Of a stretch of DNA of 57,160 nucleotides, positions 1 through 11,357 are shown piece after piece. Position 1 is the stretch's first letter. Each line of letters begins with the position of its first letter. The notes below the pieces were generated by a model. The model saw nothing but the letters and a program-made list of their open reading frames with translations, ran no database searches and was not told the origin of the DNA. The stretch spans positions 1 to 57,160 of the forward strand of contig MU277691.1 of NCBI GenBank assembly GCA_022385805.1. The letters are read 5' to 3'. Source of the DNA: Pilatotrama ljubarskyi. Lineage: Eukaryota > Basidiomycota > Agaricomycetes > Polyporales > Polyporaceae. The translations under genes were made by a program, and so were the position numbers.

Positions 1-870
1 AGGGCATGAGGGCCTCTCAGCACAACTGCCGCAGCGGCGCGCGCCGTACCTCGAAGCGTTCCGCGTCGTGCTAGCACGATGGCCGCGTTGCCCGCCGTCA
101 ATCCATGCATCCACCCCGATCACAACGGCGCTGAGTGCGGAAACGATCATTGCACGAGAGCGGACTCTCGTGGAGTTCTATGTGGAGACTTTTTACGACG
201 AGTCAGGCCGGGCCCCCATCGTACCACGCATGTTCCCGAGGGCATAGCGTACATCACTCTCTGAGCCGCTTTTGTAAGATAGTGATTGTAGGACTATCGT
301 AGGTAGTAGGGGTGATGCATGAAGCTGACGACGACATGCATGCTTGTAGTGCGATTCGCGGTGTACGGCTGGCAGAGGGAAATCCGAGATCACACGTTTG
401 GTGAGTACTACCCGCGATTTGTGAGTTCACGCGCGGAATGGCTTAGTTTCCAGGGGGATGGATTACACCGAAGGACATGGAAGTGTTTCGTCGAATTTGG
501 TGGCGCGGAGCTTGGCTCCGGAGGGATTTGCCGCTGCGTCGTCATGCTTCAGCCCGATCCCTCTACCGGCTGCCCCGCAGCGGCTGAATGTTGTACAAAC
601 AGTGCAGCAGCCGAAGCGCTGTGGCCATTCAGAGCGGCTCGTAGCACGTGAGGGCGTGTTGTCTGAGAGGGGAGGCTAGGAACTCAGTGAGTGGGAGGCT
701 TGAGCAACAGCCGGGGTGCGAGTGGTGTCGCCTCGCGTGCCACTCTTGCTTCCCCCCTCTCGCCCCTCCCCCGCCCGCCAGGTACCACTTCTCGCCGTGT
801 ACCACCTCGCTGTGGGCTTCCTATCAGTCAGAACTCGCTGTGTACGTCGTATTAGTCAACTTCGCCCCTC
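1..870. other. No recognisable gene
   Basis: Only short overlapping frames are open here and none shows a domain, a splice-consistent extension or a signal peptide. A pyrimidine-rich stretch at about 748-790, just upstream of the start codon at 871, looks like the core promoter or 5' leader of the following gene. The left edge could contain the 3' end of a neighbouring gene that I cannot identify. Confidence 0.4.
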
Positions 871-3800
871 ATGAATGTCGAGCTCCTCCCCCCTTCCGAC
901 TCCGCGCGCCGGCAGTCAGCTCGCTCGTCGAAGTACACCAAGAACGTCCAGCGATCGCAGCGTGCAGTATCAGAAGATGGCGACGTACTGTCGTCGTCAT
1001 CTGCCGGAGGATCGCTCTTTGGCTCTGATAACGCGGGGTCAGATGGAGGCTCCGACTCCGAGTCCGACGGTGAGCCTGAGGTTGGGGAGGTAGAAGGCGT
1101 GGGGAGGGAAGACGGCAGGAATGGACGAACCACTAAGAGAACAGCACTGGTCGACTCTTCCGATGACGAGGAGCGGACAGGCAAGGGCGGGAAGGGCGGG
1201 AAGCACCATCGCATTCCACAACCGCGCGGCGAGGGTGGGTCGACGGACGAACGACGGCGCAAGGGCGGCACGAAGGCCCCCAGGTTCAACTGGTCTTCAG
1301 GGGACGGGGCGCGTGCGCACGACTACCTGGCTTCGCGTTACCACGAGTGGGCGCAGGCAAGTCGCGAGGACCGCCCCTCGGTTCTGAAGCAGGCAGCAGA
1401 GCACGTCGTCACGACCTATTCCTTCCCGAAGCATAATGCTGGCGACGTACGTGAGGTGAGCAGTGTAAAATATGCTCATTTGACTCACGCTGACGGCGGT
1501 ATGGACCGAAGGCAGTCACCACCTGGTTTAGGAACCAACGGTCGGCGCTCAAGAGAGGCGCCATCCAGGTTCCCGGACAGCGGAAGCCCAAGAATAACGA
1601 CAAAACTCTTCCCACCGCTTCAGAGGGCGTCAAGGGGGAGCCAGACGTGACGCCATTTCTGAAAGTCATCAAAGGGCGCGCGACAGCCGCTGCGCACCTG
1701 TGGGCTCGAGCGAATGTGGATATTGTGAACGCGGAGCTGAACGACAACAACATTGGGGAGCGACAGCGCGTCGTCGCCCAACTTTTCAAGGCTTTGCCCA
1801 AGTCGGAGCAGGAGGAATGGAGGGCGAAGGCGAAGCTGGCCCACGAGGAGGTGGAGCAGAATCCAGACCAATGCTTCGAGTGAGTGAAACCTCGATTATC
1901 CGCAAGATGTAGGGCTCACGTGCAACAACCGCGTCCGTCGCAGAAACCAGCAAGGATTCTCAGGCATCCTAGCCCGTCTCCTCAACCAGTTCGTCGGATT
2001 CGGGCCCGGGGGAGTTGGAGCGGTCATCATGCACGTCCGTATGGCCATGCGAGAAAAGGATGGGTCGGTGTATTTGGCCAAGTGAGTTTGCCCGCTTCCC
2101 AAGTGACGACAGATGCTCACAGTACACAAGCCTGACTGTCGGCGGGCCGGAGGGACACCCGACCTTTGCCGATTTCGAAGGCGGAGCGGACGTGAATGAA
2201 CAGCGACGTTGGGACCGCTTCCTAGACTCTGCACTACGTAAGCGAGCTCTTGAAAATCCCATGCTTGTGGGGACTCACTCGGATATAGCCCCCAACCCTT
2301 CACGGCGGGATCCACGCCTGCAATACGCGGACGACGGGACGCCATCCCTCCCAAGCACGGACAACACATGGACTCAAAGTGATATGGCGTCAACGCTAGC
2401 GGCATACTATCGGGCAATATGGGGTGAGTGGCTTGCAAGATGTATTGATCGCACGAGTCTCAACTGTCCCTAGCGCACGGGCAAGGGAACAAGGTTACGG
2501 CACCTGCCTTGGATTGGGAAGCCATCAAAAACACCCCAGACGTCTATCTAGAACCCTCATGGATGGACAAAGGCATTGCAGACCCTAACACCCTCGACTT
2601 CTTCGGCATAGCCGTCGCGTACAAGAACATCCTTGCGGCTCAGCGAGAGAATCAACCATTCCGCTTCCAAGAGGCACCCCAAGGCGAAGGCGCGGCCGCA
2701 CAGACGCGCACCGCCCCTACTGCCGCGGGCAGGTCTTTGGATGGGCATCCTACGACGGCTCACGAGAACAGGCAGGACGTAGGGCAATCTAATCCGCAAA
2801 CACCGAGCCACCGTCCTCGCATCGTGGTCTACAGGACGCCTGAGAAGGGAGGCGGGGCATTACCGCCGCGTACACTTGCTGCAGCCAGTGACAACGCGAA
2901 CGGCTCCGAGTCCGAGTCAAACCATCCACCGTCGCTTGGGAGTGTGCTGTTTGCCGTGCCTGAGGAGTCGGAACCCTCTGTCGGGGACCAGGGACTCTTA
3001 CTGGGGGACGACGTCGATCAAGTTCCCAGTGAAACGGATGCCGCCTCCGGCGTCGCCGGGCATGCGAAGAGGACAGAGGGAGACGATGGGGAGGTACGGC
3101 TTCTTGTGGCGGCGGACAAAGGCTTGAACGATGTTCAGGGCGCTAGCGTGGATTGCGCGCATCAGGAGGGCGCAGAGTCTCCGATCCCGGACCGTACACC
3201 GAGCGAGCCAGGCACGGTGGGCAGCCATGGCGGGCGCGGCGGGGATGACGCTTGCGTGTCCTACCAAGGGGATACGCCAGACAGGTGAGTTGAGGCTGTT
3301 TGAATGTTCGGACGGAACACTAACCGTGCGTGAGCGGAATTCCTAGCCGAAACCCAAGCGTGAACACCAGCACCGGCGAGGAGCCTCAGGGAGCTGAGTT
3401 GGGTATGGGCACAGACCCTTCTATGTTTGATAGCGGCAGTGTGTTGGGGGGGCCCGACGATGATAGGACCGGGCCTGGGGTTACGGCAGCCGAATCCGAC
3501 AGGAGGGCGAGCACGAACACCTTGGGCGTGGGAGCTGCATCGGGCCGTATCGCAGCCAAGGCGGGGACCGAGGACGGTACAAGCAGGCTCGTCGTCACAG
3601 CGCCAGGAAATGCGGCGAGCAGTCCGGCGCGACATGCGGATGCCGAAACGCCTCCGATCATGCTGGCGTCGGACAACGCACCATCGATGGACGTTTGCGG
3701 TGAAGGGGAGGGAGACGCTACGGGGAGTCGCGAGGGCGGTGATGCGGGAGAGTCCGCGTCGTCAGCTCCAAGGACGGGCAAGCCGCGCACGGCGGGTGCG

Positions 3801-4145
3801 AAGCGCAAGCGTGCCGACGGGGCTTCAAACTCGGCCCATGAGCCAATTTCGAAGAGGTAAAAGCGTGTTTCTTGGGCTTCATTTGAGCTGCGAAGTAACA
3901 TTAGAGTCGGCAGAGTGACCCGTGGCAGCAGCGCAAAGGAAGCTGCTGCCAATCCTGTGGGGCAGGACGACGTGAGCGTGCAAGGGGCTACTACAAAGCC
4001 AGTGGGAGGGAAAAGGTGTGTCGGTTCGCACGGACTTGCGTCGTGCGCGGCGACTGATATGACTACGGCACTCAGGCGGGGACAGAAGGTGGCGGCTGAC
4101 ATGGCAGCGCCGCCACCGAGGCGTTCAAAGAGAGCGGCCAAGTGA
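871..4145 (+). CDS. Large hydrophilic protein of unknown function, seven exons
   Basis: I propose exons 871-1450, 1516-1879, 1944-2081, 2113-2423, 2474-3284, 3347-3856 and 3914-4145. Together they give an exact open frame of about 981 aa, every junction GT-AG. The N-terminal 130 residues are acidic and Ser/Gly-rich. A conserved-looking block follows (RAHDYLASRYHEWAQASRED, then TTWFRNQRSALKRG after intron 1), then LPKSEQEEWRAKAK and the segment GGPEGHPTFADFEGG. The C-terminal 450 residues are low-complexity and end in a basic nuclear-localisation-like tail (PPRRSKRAAK). The layout resembles a large uncharacterised family found in many basidiomycetes, often in several copies per genome. The WFxNxR string is reminiscent of homeodomain helix 3, but the region before it does not align well with helices 1 and 2. 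Intron 3 is only 31 nt. A nuclear role is inference. Confidence 0.75.
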
Positions 4146-4576
4146 CTGACCTTTCCCCGTATGCGTGGACGATTATATGTCTCAGCTTGTAGATGATCGT
4201 GATTAGGCTTCGTACGGCTGCGGGGAAGTAATCTGGAATCAATACAATACGCGTAGAAAGCGGATGATTATCCACACGATGGAGTGATGATCCCGGAGCT
4301 GGCTGACCGCCTGGTTCTTGTGATTATCTTGTCGACATTTACACGGTAACGCATGCATCATGGGCGAAGATAAGTGGGTGAGATAATCAAGTGTGATTAT
4401 CACGTCCAAACGGCAATTGTAGGGCTCTCGACTTGTTTATAGGGCTTGGGGATTATCCCATCCATAGCGAGCATCAGAAAGGGCATGGCGGGATGACTTC
4501 AACCCAATCACGGTGAATGGGGCAGATTATCACATAAACCTTTTAATATATGGCCATATGATAAACAGATTAAAAA
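4146..4576. other. Intergenic spacer between convergent 3' ends, with GATTATC motif cluster
   Basis: The spacer separates the 3' ends of two convergent genes. It carries five GATTATC copies on the plus strand (starting 4266, 4322, 4395, 4451, 4525), one inverted copy GATAATC (4382) and a GATAAG (4369). The end near 4540-4575 is A/T-rich and may hold polyadenylation signals. No open frame of interest was seen. Confidence 0.6.
4266..4531. promoter_or_regulatory. Cluster of regularly spaced GATTATC motifs
   Basis: The 7-mer occurs at 4266, 4322, 4395, 4451 and 4525 (steps 56, 73, 56 and 74 bp), plus the reverse complement at 4382. The core TTATC is the complement of GATAA, the recognition core of fungal GATA-type factors; GATTA is also a homeodomain-type core. 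The sequences between the motifs are not repeats of one another, so this is not a simple tandem array. Function as a binding-site cluster is inference. Confidence 0.4.
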
Positions 4577-5034
4577 CTACTTGTGGAACCCTCCAGACAG
4601 ATCAGGAAGACCAGCCACCTGCGGTGGTGCAGCCTGAGCTACAGTGGCTGTGACCGATGTTCCGACGTTCACCGCATTGCGCTGAGGAGTCATGCCCAGA
4701 GCGGACAGGATCTCCATGGCGGCCTGCATGTCAACTCCCGCTGGCAATGTCACCGTCACAGGGCTCGGAGTATGTGTCTTGAGATTGAATTCCAGTGAGT
4801 ATGTCGGGACACCTCTATGGTGCTAAGATCCATGCTCACCTGATGGTCGCCGTTGACTGCAGAATCAGCCTGACCGGGCCAATGGCCGCTTGATGGACTG
4901 GGGGAAACCGTCCTGCTCTCCATGCCGAAGGAGGACACTACACCCGCCGACGCAGTCTGCGAGCCCGTAAGCGACGTAAACGGAGGATCAGTGCGCATGG
5001 AGGAATGTCTTGCGAGCGGTCGTTGAGCCGGCAT
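4577..5034 (-). CDS. Small protein of unknown function, two exons
   Basis: Exon 1 (4840-5034) begins with ATG at 5034 (MPAQRPLARHSSMRTD). It joins in phase 0 across a 62-nt GTGAGC...AAG intron to exon 2 (4577-4777), giving 131 aa. The C-terminal part contains LPAGVDMQAAMEILSALGM, a short predicted amphipathic helix, and ends in LPDLSGGFHK. No signal peptide or membrane segment is visible and I recognise no family. A TATA box 83 bp upstream of the chosen start supports it over further-upstream codons of the same open frame. Confidence 0.45.
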
Positions 5035-6431
5035 GGTGAGTGATGTGTGCGCGGAATAGTATAGCAAGCTGATGTGACTGCAGATTGCCCAGCGTAGTGC
5101 GCGGGGCCTTAAGAGTCCTCTTATACTCTCCCCCTCCCAGCTCTCCTCCCAATCGGCATTCATCCCGTGCAGTGACGTCCCCTCGCAGTGTCTCTCCCCG
5201 GCGTGGCCCAATGGTGCACGGCGGCGGTCGCGGCGCTGACAAACCCCACGAACCCGATCCCGCCGCTGACGTCTTCTGAGCGCGACCGACCACATCGACA
5301 TTCCAGTCATCGCCGGCATGATCGAAAGAGCGCACCAATCCATGACCGCTCTGTTTCTCCCGTGGGCACAGGGCGCGTCGAGACCCGGAGAAACAACTCT
5401 AGTCCGTAGACCCGACGTGCAGTACTAGTGTGCCGCTACTAATTTGCCCATGCTTGCCCAGTACATACTTGCATGATAGTTCTTACTATACAGCCAGGTC
5501 ATTTGAGAAGGCGTACGATGCCATTCATATACAGCGGTCTCGTGTTAGATGCAATGGATATGTACGCGTTCCGACTGACTGCGATGCTAGAGCGTGACCG
5601 CGTCGATTTGAGCGCTCAATGGCGCGCGGAAACATAAATCCGTTGATATACTCGATGGGGTTTATTCTGCGTAGAACAAGTCGTAGCTGCCTTCGATGCA
5701 CCGTAACACTCATACGTCGCGAAGTTTCGATATGACGTCGTCCTCGCCGCTGAGCATCGCTCCCGCGCATCGCACACGCAGCCTCTAGCGGCGACCGCGC
5801 CTCCGTCTCGTAGCCACGTGTGCCGACTTCCCGTCGCGCCTTGGGCGATGACTCACACTAATATAACACTTCCTAAGCGTATCCAAAGTGTACTCTACCG
5901 GATCGTACAGTTCGACTACTGCGCGCGTATTCTCCGTACACGAAGACGTCGCTGCAGGTACTATTTGACGCTCAACGCAGTGATTGCAAGAGAGCGAGCG
6001 GCGGGTTATGTGCGACTGTAGGAGCACCTCCTCAAGTCCTTTGCTAGGGAATGCTCTTGGAGTCACAATGAGTAAACCGGAGTTGAACAGCTATGGTGCA
6101 TGGCGGATAATGAGGGAGCTGCAGGCAAGTTACGAGTCAATGCTGCAGTCGCGCGCGGCGTCGGAGGCGCTCGTTGGATTGTTGCACCAAGACCGCCAAA
6201 TACGGCTCACACACGTCTTCGGCTGCGGACCACGGCCGTACCGGATGGTGTATACTCTGGGTCTCCCCATGCGAGGCAAGTAATATGCTAGGTCAGTTTG
6301 CATAAGGAGAGCATGTCGTTTGCATTCTGCGAGACTTTGGCTACAACCGCTTATATAGATACATGGACGGATTGTCAAGGCATGAGTGGATATACCTCGC
6401 GTTTCCTTACATTGTTTTTCTATTACAGGCT
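5035..6431. other. Long intergenic region, only a doubtful short ORF
   Basis: Apart from the TATA box near its left edge, this 1.4-kb stretch shows no conserved gene. A plus-strand frame from ATG 6068 to 6283 (about 71 aa, beginning MSKPELNSYGAWRIMRELQ) has balanced codon use but no recognisable domain and no clear splice context. I consider it weak. Confidence 0.35.
5117..5125 (-). promoter_or_regulatory. TATA box of the gene at 4577-5034
   Basis: TATAAGAGG on the minus strand lies 83 bp upstream of the ATG at 5034, the same distance seen at several other genes in this window. Confidence 0.4.
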
Positions 6432-9400
6432 TCATGCGACTAGCTCCGTCACCACCCCTGGGGTTCATAGTCAGCAGGACTACACGAGAGCATTGCCGCC
6501 TCCACGTACCAGCCGCGACTGTCTCGCCACCCCGTCGTATCAGGATTCTTCCCATCTCTTTGTTGACAGAGAAAGGCTCGAGAGGGATAGGAAGTGCTTT
6601 CGTAGCGGGTCCAGAGTACGTGGCGCTGCGCAAGCTAATCTCTACCTCGGCCGACATGTTCTTGGTCAAAACCCTGGAGAACAAGTCAGCTTCGGGTTGA
6701 TAGAGAACGGTACAGGACACCAACTCGCCTGGGCCTGTTCTTGACCACACTTCCGTTCGTCCGATCCAACACAGCGATCAGCCGAGAGATAGAAGCTGGA
6801 ACATCACGGGAATGGTGGAAGAGTTCAACCTATAGAGGTGTCAGCCGCGAGCAAAGGAGAAGGCGAGGGATCAACTGACCGAGGCTCCGGCCGTAATGGG
6901 AACCTGGATGTCGAACACGATGATTCTAGCGGTGAAAGTCGACGCGAGGGGCACCAAATGACTCGAACGACAGAGGACACTTCCGATGCTCAGCGAAATA
7001 GGGTCGACACCGGTCAAGGTGAGGTTGACATTTGAACCAGCCCCTGCCCAGGGCAGACTGTCACCATCACTGTCGATCACTGAAAGAGATGCAGTGTGAG
7101 TAGCTAGATTGGTGCGAGAGCATTCGCTGCTCTCACCTTTCACGGTAGCCGACTCGTCCCCGGGGATTATGCGCAGACGTTCACCGGCAACGATGATTCC
7201 TCCGCACACGCGACCCGACACGGAGATTCCAGAGGTCTGTCCTTTGAAAACGTTGGATATAGGGAAGCGTAAAGGGGCGTTGATGTCGCGAGTAGGGGGC
7301 TCCAAGGTATCTGCGGCAAGAAAATGAGTACCACGGCCTGTCGCCGTTACGAGCGTAAAAACACACCGAGTAGGTCCACCAGTGTTGAGCCTTTGTACCA
7401 TTGGAAGAGCGGGCACGACGCTGGTTCTGCACGGGAGAGATTGACGCCTTCCATCGCACCGACGGGAACGAAGCGAGTCTTGCCCGGGTGGAAGCCGGAC
7501 TGAAGTAAGAACGGCTTCAAGAGCTCACAGATCTCCTCGTAGCGAGCTTTGGACCATTCAACCTGCGCATCCTTAGCAGATTGTCAAGAAGCCAACACAG
7601 ACTGCGGACACACCTGATCCAATTTGTTGACGGCCACTACTACTTGGCTCACACCTAGACTCCTGACCAAGAGGAGATGCTCTCGAGTCTGGCCGCCACG
7701 CTCAAAGCCTGCTTCGAATTCTCCAACAGCCGCATCTACGACTAGAAGAGCGGAGTCGGCTTGGGATGCGCCAGAGATCATGTTGGGTATGAAATCCTTG
7801 TGACCAGGAGCATCCAGGATGGTTATTACCCGATGGGCTGTTACCAACGTCTGTAGAGCGATATCCATCGTTATTCCGCTGCAAACATTATCAGTCTGCA
7901 AAGCTCTGCTGAGGACGTCTAGGGACGTACCGCTCACGCTCCTCTTGCGTGCCATCAAGCTCCCATGCCCAGCTAAAGCTGCTCTTACCCATTTTGCTGC
8001 TCCCCCGTTCGTTCGCTATGCGTCTCTTCTCATCTACACGGCCTAGCTCGTACAGAAGTCTGCCCATAAGGGTCGACTTGCCAGCATCGACGTGACCTGC
8101 ATGGTGTGAACAGATCCCCGACACGCCATAGGATAGCGAGACATACCGATGACCACTAGACTGAGCGAACGCTTGTCTCCCTGCTCCTGAGCGATCAGCG
8201 CAGTCCTGGCTTCCTCTATCAGTTTTTCGATCGCGGCGGCAGGCTTGGGCGGTTCTTCGGGGATGATCTCAGTCGGAGCCTCGTCATTCAGGTTGAGACC
8301 AGCCATATCAAGCTCGCTCTGATTCTTGGCTTCCTGGCGAGGCTGCGACGGCACTGCTGTCTTATTGGCCAATGTGGACTTCTTCGTTGTAAATGGTCCC
8401 GGTGCCTTCTTGCTCTGTGCGTGCGCTTGTGCTTTGGCGGCTTTCTCTCGTTCTCTGGCAGCTATGTTTATTGGAATAGTACGTGTTAGTACATGAGGAC
8501 TGTCCGCGTGCGAGGCAATAAAGAACGAATAAGGGTCTAAAGCGGCAAATAGAAGAGAATCGTGCGAATCAACGAGAAGAGGTGGTGGCGGTGGAAGGTG
8601 ATGAGTGCGTCGACAAGATTGATCGTTGCGCGAGCGACGTGCCCTTGCGAGCGTTGAAGACGATGTCATCAGGGCTCGGTACGTCAAAGGCGAACCCTCG
8701 AAGGGGAGGGAGTGGTGCCGGGGGAAGTGGAGGTATGTCGCGCGCCTTGTGACGCGCCGGGTTGTCCGTGTCCCCTCGCTCCTTGCTTCGCGTGCGGTCG
8801 CGATCGTGCTTGTGATGATGACGATGCTTCCGGTGAGTGCGCTCGGCTTCAGGGGACCCGTCGTCGTCATCGATGAGTAGTGAGGCAAAGGCCGAGGGCG
8901 ACGCACGCGAACGGATAGCCTTAGGCGAAAAAATAGGCACTTCCACCACCGGAGAGATGGTGGGCTCGAACTCCGGCTCCGGCTCCATCTTCGAACGTGC
9001 CGACTTGCTCTTCATGGCGAGCTTCGATTGCTTGGGCTCTGACGACCTCGGTGAGAGCGACGCGTGCTTGGCGTTCGGAGGGGGCGGGTACTGCATGGAC
9101 GGGGGAAGCTTCGACTGTTCCTTGGTAAGCAGGCTGCTGAGGGATTGGTACGACGTAGTGATAGCCGTGGTTGCAGTAGGCCCATTGGCGGTCGGGATCA
9201 GATATTCTGTGTGGCTTCGGGGGAGTATGAGACCCGGTTGGGAGCCAGACAGAGCCTTCACTTTGGGTGCCTGAGTCTGCTCTTGTGCCTTGGCCTGTGC
9301 GAGTCGTGCCAGCTTAGACAACTGACGCGGCTGTCCAGGCGATGTAGATGGCGGGTGTGGCATGGAGCTGCTAGAAGGCGGGGACTCAGGACCCGGAGCC

Positions 9401-11140
9401 GGAGAAGGAGCCGGAGGAGAATGAGGAGATCGTGCATGGGGTATGGTCGTCGGAATAGGCGAAGCCGTCTTCGAAGACGCGCTAGTTATGTCGGACAGCG
9501 GGCGAGAGGTCGGAATGGAGAGGTTTGTCGGCTCTTTGGCGGCCTCGCGGTCCAAGGCTTCGAGAGCAAGGGCAGATTTCAACGCTTCATTCACTACCCT
9601 CGACATTGAAGACGGAAGGCTGGATTCCGACTGTTCTGTCATCGCGGACATCGATGACGGCCTTGAAGGTAATCTCTTATCCGGAATGAGTGAGATCATT
9701 GATGCCGCCGACGGTCGTAGGGCTGGATATGTGACATCCGAGGCGGACTCCGTGATGTACGAATGCGTACTGACAGAGCTCGCGCTGGACTTGGCGCTGG
9801 ACCTCGAGCTCGCCAGAGCCGAAAGCTTCGATTTCTTCTCGCTACCTGTATGCCCTGTGGTCTGCTGCGACTTCTTGCTCAGGAGCGACGTCTGCGAGGG
9901 CGCCAGCGGTCGCTGCAGACTGGACTTGGACCTGAAGTCCGGGATGTCTGGGATGTTTTCCATGGGTGGTACCTCTGCTGAAGCACTTTGAGGGGTGATG
10001 GTATCCGCAGAGGACGAAGGGGTGCGTCCTGAAGCAGGGGTAGCAGCGTCCTGAGATTCCTGATACGAAAGCCGATGGAGTGCGGAGTCCGAGGGAGAGA
10101 CAACTACTTCGTCCGGATGCAAAGATGGGCGTTCTGGCACGCTGGGGTGAGTATAGAGCGAGGTATCCAATACTTTCGCAGACATACCGATGACTTGGCC
10201 GTAGTCAGTTGTCACAGAGGACAAGAGCGTCGCACGAGAGCCGCCCGACTGCCTGTATGGATTGGCAGGCTGCGTCAAGTGTTGTGGCGGAGGTTCCCAC
10301 CCTCGACCATCCTCCGACTGCTCGGTACGCTCGGAGATCGTGGTCAATGTATGACGGCGCATATACATTGTCTCCTGGTCCGAGAAGTGGTCGCTTGGCG
10401 TCAAACGTACGAATGGGACATTATGACGACCAGATGTGCTGTCAGTCGTTGAGGACCAGTCGCCTTCCTCGTCATCAGATGGAGGCGGAGGGAGAGGCTT
10501 TCCATCCGGATCTGGAGATGCCCGCCCTGCATCAGTTCACTGCGGCGTGAGGCTCCCCAGGTTGAACAGGACGTGCACCTTCTCGCTGCCGCATAATCGG
10601 GAGTAGCAAGGGTACGAGTCCAGGACCGCAGAAGTACGGACGTAGGGGTAGGATACGAAAGGAAAGGACGGGGGCGTAGGGTCAAGAGCCAAGAAGCTCA
10701 CCTTGACGTTCTCGTGCGGCAAACTTTCGCTCTTGCTTCTCTTTGGGTACAGTTTAGCAACTTCCTATATCAAGCAATCAATCAATTCTTAGCTCACCCA
10801 GAAGGTCCGCTATTGCTTGCTCAACGTCGAAGTAATACTCATACAAGGAATCCTTGATCTCTTGGTCCGTGAGCGCGGATTGCTTCTCATCGCCCAAGGT
10901 CGCTCGGATGTGTTCCAAACCGTCCATCATACGGTCTAGAGCATGCTAAGTTGCCATTTGTCACTCAAGGTCAGAGCAGGCGCACCATAGTCCTCCGGAC
11001 TGAGATCGTCCTCTCCTCCATCTGATATAGCATCGTCCTCCAACTCCTCTGCAAAGTGAGAGTCAGGACGGTTCGTCTCTGTCTATGCGAGCGAGCTCAC
11101 CATGGATATCAATATTCCGTACAAATCTGTGGCGCGACAT
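6432..11140 (-). CDS. HBS1: HBS1-type translational GTPase with long SKI7-like insert
   Basis: HBS1 partners Dom34/Pelota to rescue stalled ribosomes in the cytosol. The start is ATG 11140 ([14 protein letters not shown]). Exons 11101-11140, 10986-11048 and 10798-10935 encode the HBS1 N-terminal domain ([17 protein letters not shown] type) and 10702-10760 ends in LPHENVK. A single large exon (about 10530-8570) then encodes some 630 Ser/Pro-rich residues ending in [18 protein letters not shown], the motif typical of HBS1/SKI7 proteins. The GTPase follows with VDAGKST (G1), GITMDIA (G2), DAPGH (G3) and NKLD (G4), then two beta-barrel domains ([20 protein letters not shown]) and a C-terminal VVTELVA before the TGA at 6432-6434. 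The N-terminal edge of the long exon does not splice cleanly in frame (see findings). It is divergent from mtSSB across 217 bp. Confidence 0.92.
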
Positions 11141-11357
11141 GGCAGATAAAGTACAGACAAGGGATAGTGTACAGCTGCAAGAAATGCGGTTGGCGCGGTA
11201 GGATGAGATGAGGTCAACCTGAACGGGCGTCTACTGTAGGTCAAGTGATCTCACGCGCACCGCGTGACGTTACGCGAGCGTGACACGGCGTTACAGCAAG
11301 TCTCGTCGCCTGCCGCGCTGGTGCGTCCTCACCGCGACACAGTTCCTGCCTCCCACC

